Shown here piece by piece: positions 62,376 through 64,000 of a DNA stretch of 64,000 bases; position 1 is the first letter of the stretch; the number at the start of each line of letters is the position of its first letter. The DNA comes from Micromonospora ureilytica (GTDB lineage: Bacteria > Actinomycetota > Actinomycetes > Mycobacteriales > Micromonosporaceae). The stretch is from positions 4,960,001 through 5,024,000 of the forward strand of contig NZ_JADOTX010000001.1 of the NCBI RefSeq assembly GCF_015751765.1, in the 5' to 3' direction. Made by a program: the position numbers and the translations under genes. The notes under the pieces were generated by a model. That model saw nothing but the letters and a program-made list of their open reading frames with translations, had not been told where the DNA came from and ran no database searches.

Positions 62376-63482
62376 ATGGCCGATTTCAAACCCGGGCTGG
62401 AGGGCGTCGTCGCCTTCGAGACCGAGATCGCCGAACCTGACCGTGAGGGCGGCGCGCTGCGCTATCGCGGAGTCGACATCGAGGATCTGATCGGTCAGGT
62501 GTCGTTCGGCAACGTGTGGGCACTGCTGGTCGACGGCCGTTTCGGGCCGGGCCTGCCGCCGGCGGAGCCGTTCCCGGTGCCGGTGCACTCCGGTGACATC
62601 CGCGTCGACGTGCAGTCCGCGGTGGCCATGCTGGCCCCGTACTGGGGTCTCAACCAACTGCTGGACATCTCCGACGAGCGGGCCCGTGAGGATCTCGCCC
62701 GGGTCTCGGTGACCGCGCTCTCCTTCGTCGCCCAGTCCGCCCGCGGCCTCGGCCTGCCGGCGGTGCCGCAGAAGGAGATCGACAAGGCGCAGACCATCGT
62801 CGAGCGGTTCATGAAGCGCTGGCGCGGCGAGCCCGACCCACGGCACGTCAAGGCCGTCGACGCGTACTTCATCTCGGCCGCCGAGCACGGCCTGAACGCG
62901 TCCACCTTCACCGCTCGCATCGTCGCCTCCACCGGGGCGGACGCGGCGGCCTGCATCTCGTCGGGCATCGGCGCCCTCTCCGGCCCGCTGCACGGCGGCG
63001 CCCCGTCCCGGGTGCTCACCATGCTGGAGGCGGTGGAGCGCAGCGGTGACGCGGAGGGCTACGTCAAGGGCGTCCTCGACCGCGGCGAGCGGTTGATGGG
63101 CTTCGGCCACCGCGTCTACCGTGCCGAGGACCCGCGCGCCCGAGTGCTCCGGCGCACGGCCAAGGAGCTGGGCGCGCCGCGCTTCGAGATCGCCGAGGCG
63201 CTGGAGAAGGCCGCCCTCGCCGAGCTTCAGGCCCGCCGCCCGGACCGGGTGCTGGCCACCAACGTCGAGTTCTGGTCGGCCGTCGTGCTGGACTTCGCCG
63301 AGGTGCCGGCGCACATGTTCACCTCGATGTTCACCTGCGCACGGATGGGCGGCTGGAGCGCGCACATCCTGGAGCAGAAGCGCCTCCAGCGGCTGGTCCG
63401 CCCGTCCGCCCGCTACATCGGCCCGGAGGCCCGCAAGCCGTCCGACGTCGAGGGCTGGGCGGCCATCCCGCACGGCGTCTGA
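62376..63482 (+). CDS. citA: citrate synthase 2
   Basis: A 368-residue citrate synthase joining acetyl-CoA and oxaloacetate. Catalytic His171 is in AAEHGLNAST and His245 in MGFGHRVYRAEDPR; the third catalytic acid is Glu298 in TNVEFWSAV, where most citrate synthases have Asp (NVDFY). The Glu form is usual in actinobacterial citrate synthase 2. It lacks the N-terminal beta domain of the large enzyme. GAGAG precedes the ATG. A strong terminator with a T run follows. Methylcitrate synthase activity cannot be excluded. Confidence 0.92.
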   Translation: MADFKPGLEGVVAFETEIAEPDREGGALRYRGVDIEDLIGQVSFGNVWALLVDGRFGPGLPPAEPFPVPVHSGDIRVDVQSAVAMLAPYWGLNQLLDISDERAREDLARVSVTALSFVAQSARGLGLPAVPQKEIDKAQTIVERFMKRWRGEPDPRHVKAVDAYFISAAEHGLNASTFTARIVASTGADAAACISSGIGALSGPLHGGAPSRVLTMLEAVERSGDAEGYVKGVLDRGERLMGFGHRVYRAEDPRARVLRRTAKELGAPRFEIAEALEKAALAELQARRPDRVLATNVEFWSAVVLDFAEVPAHMFTSMFTCARMGGWSAHILEQKRLQRLVRPSARYIGPEARKPSDVEGWAAIPHGV

Positions 63483-63490
63483 GCGGTAGG

Positions 63491-63533
63491 AAAGGGCCCC
63501 TCCTCGACGCCGGGCGTCGGGGAGGGGCCCTTT
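63491..63533 (+). terminator. strong terminator of citA
   Basis: A 13-bp perfect stem AAAGGGCCCCTCC (63491-63503) with GGAGGGGCCCTTT (63521-63533) encloses a second CGACGC/GCGTCG stem. It ends in TTT, the clearest intrinsic terminator in the window. Confidence 0.92.
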
Positions 63534-63687
63534 CGACGCCCGGTCGACGGCTGCCGGAGCCGACTGTGGCGAAGGACTCAGACCGACCGCCGGGACCCCG
63601 CCCATCGCGGTCCGGCCCGGGTGCGAGGATGGGGGCCGGCAGTGTCGCCGGGCCCGCCCTCGCCCTTGCGGAAGGATCTTCAAGACC

Positions 63688-64000
63688 GTGGCTGACGCAC
63701 CGATCATCCGGATTCCCGATGAGATCAAGCCCGCCGACGGACGCTTCGGCTGCGGCCCGTCCAAGGTTCGCCCGGCGGCGGTGTCCGCTCTCGCCGAGGT
63801 CGCGACCACCTACCTCGGCACCTCCCACCGGCAGAAGACGGTCCGGGACCAGGTGGCCCGGCTGCGCTCCGGCATCGCCGAGTTCTTCTCGCTGCCCGAG
63901 GGCTACGAGGTGGTGATCGGCAACGGCGGCACCACAGCGTTCTGGGAGGTCGCCACCTTCGGCCTGATTCGCGACCGGGCGCAGTTCGCCAGCTTCGGCG
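63688..64000 (+). CDS. serC: phosphoserine aminotransferase (3' end outside window)
   Basis: The first 104 residues of the PLP enzyme that makes 3-phosphoserine, the second step of serine synthesis. It begins MADAPIIRIPDEIKPADGRF. The family motifs GCGPSKVRPAAV, YLGTSHRQKTVRDQVARL and VVIGNGGTTAFWEVATFG are all visible. GTG at 63688 follows GGAAGGA. Its frame is open to the window end. It lies downstream of citA and its terminator. It depends on PLP supplied by the nearby PdxH. The PLP lysine lies beyond the window. Confidence 0.95.
   Translation, partial: MADAPIIRIPDEIKPADGRFGCGPSKVRPAAVSALAEVATTYLGTSHRQKTVRDQVARLRSGIAEFFSLPEGYEVVIGNGGTTAFWEVATFGLIRDRAQFASFG

Overview
The window is 64 kb of very GC-rich, densely coded DNA from a high-GC Gram-positive actinomycete, most likely Micromonosporaceae (Micromonospora-like). 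The evidence is a type VII (ESX) secretion locus, a CsoR copper operon, a c-di-AMP riboswitch ahead of a cell-wall protein, GTG/TTG starts, 4-bp translational overlaps and many leaderless TANNNT promoters. No rRNA, tRNA, CRISPR, IS element, prophage or origin was seen. The content looks like chromosomal core and semi-core genes.

Layout. 1-4.7 kb: fatty acid catabolism operon (acyl-CoA dehydrogenase end, thiolase, FadB-like fusion, alpha-methylacyl-CoA racemase). 4.8-7.1 kb: an NAD(P)-binding protein convergent with a CtaG/DUF2243 membrane pair. 7.3-12.9 kb: DUF2786 protein, YCII protein with an ECF42-type sigma factor, secreted tripeptidyl-peptidase-like hydrolase, small regulator/membrane pair, CsbD protein. 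13-16.8 kb: copper operon (CopZ, a duplicated HVHP-motif protein, CopA) divergent from CsoR, with two operator palindromes between them. 17-21 kb: YibE/F protein, riboswitch-controlled coiled-coil wall protein, carbonic anhydrase, winged-helix regulator. 21-34 kb: complete ESX core (mycP, two WXG100 proteins, eccC, eccD, eccE, eccB) plus two probable substrates. 34-41.5 kb: small membrane, redox, peptidase and stress proteins. 41.5-45.3 kb: GH65 with beta-phosphoglucomutase-like HAD, then a hotdog protein. 45.3-47.8 kb: membrane protein and sugar-ABC ATPase. 47.8-53.7 kb: teichoic-acid-like polymer synthesis and export. 53.8-64 kb: serine dehydratase, PspC, DUF4230, glutaryl-CoA-dehydrogenase-like enzyme, nitroreductase, epimerase, MFS, pdxH, citrate synthase and the start of serC.

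How it fits together. EccB/C/D/E, MycP and the EsxA/B-like pair form one secretion apparatus spread over alternating strands. CsoR probably senses Cu(I) and releases both itself and the copZ-copA operon. Four small or stress genes (csbD, an MT0933-type protein, a hemerythrin protein and a 64-residue hydrophilic protein) each have a GTTK-N14/15-GGGWAC element, which suggests a shared SigB/SigF-type stress regulon. The teichoic cluster carries its own polymerase, a CDP-alcohol transferase fusion and a two-component ABC exporter. No clear anti-phage or otherwise wholly undescribed system was found. The most novel points are the stress-promoter set, the duplicated HVHP copper-operon protein, the ESX accessory pair and the CtaG reading frame that runs far into its antisense neighbour.
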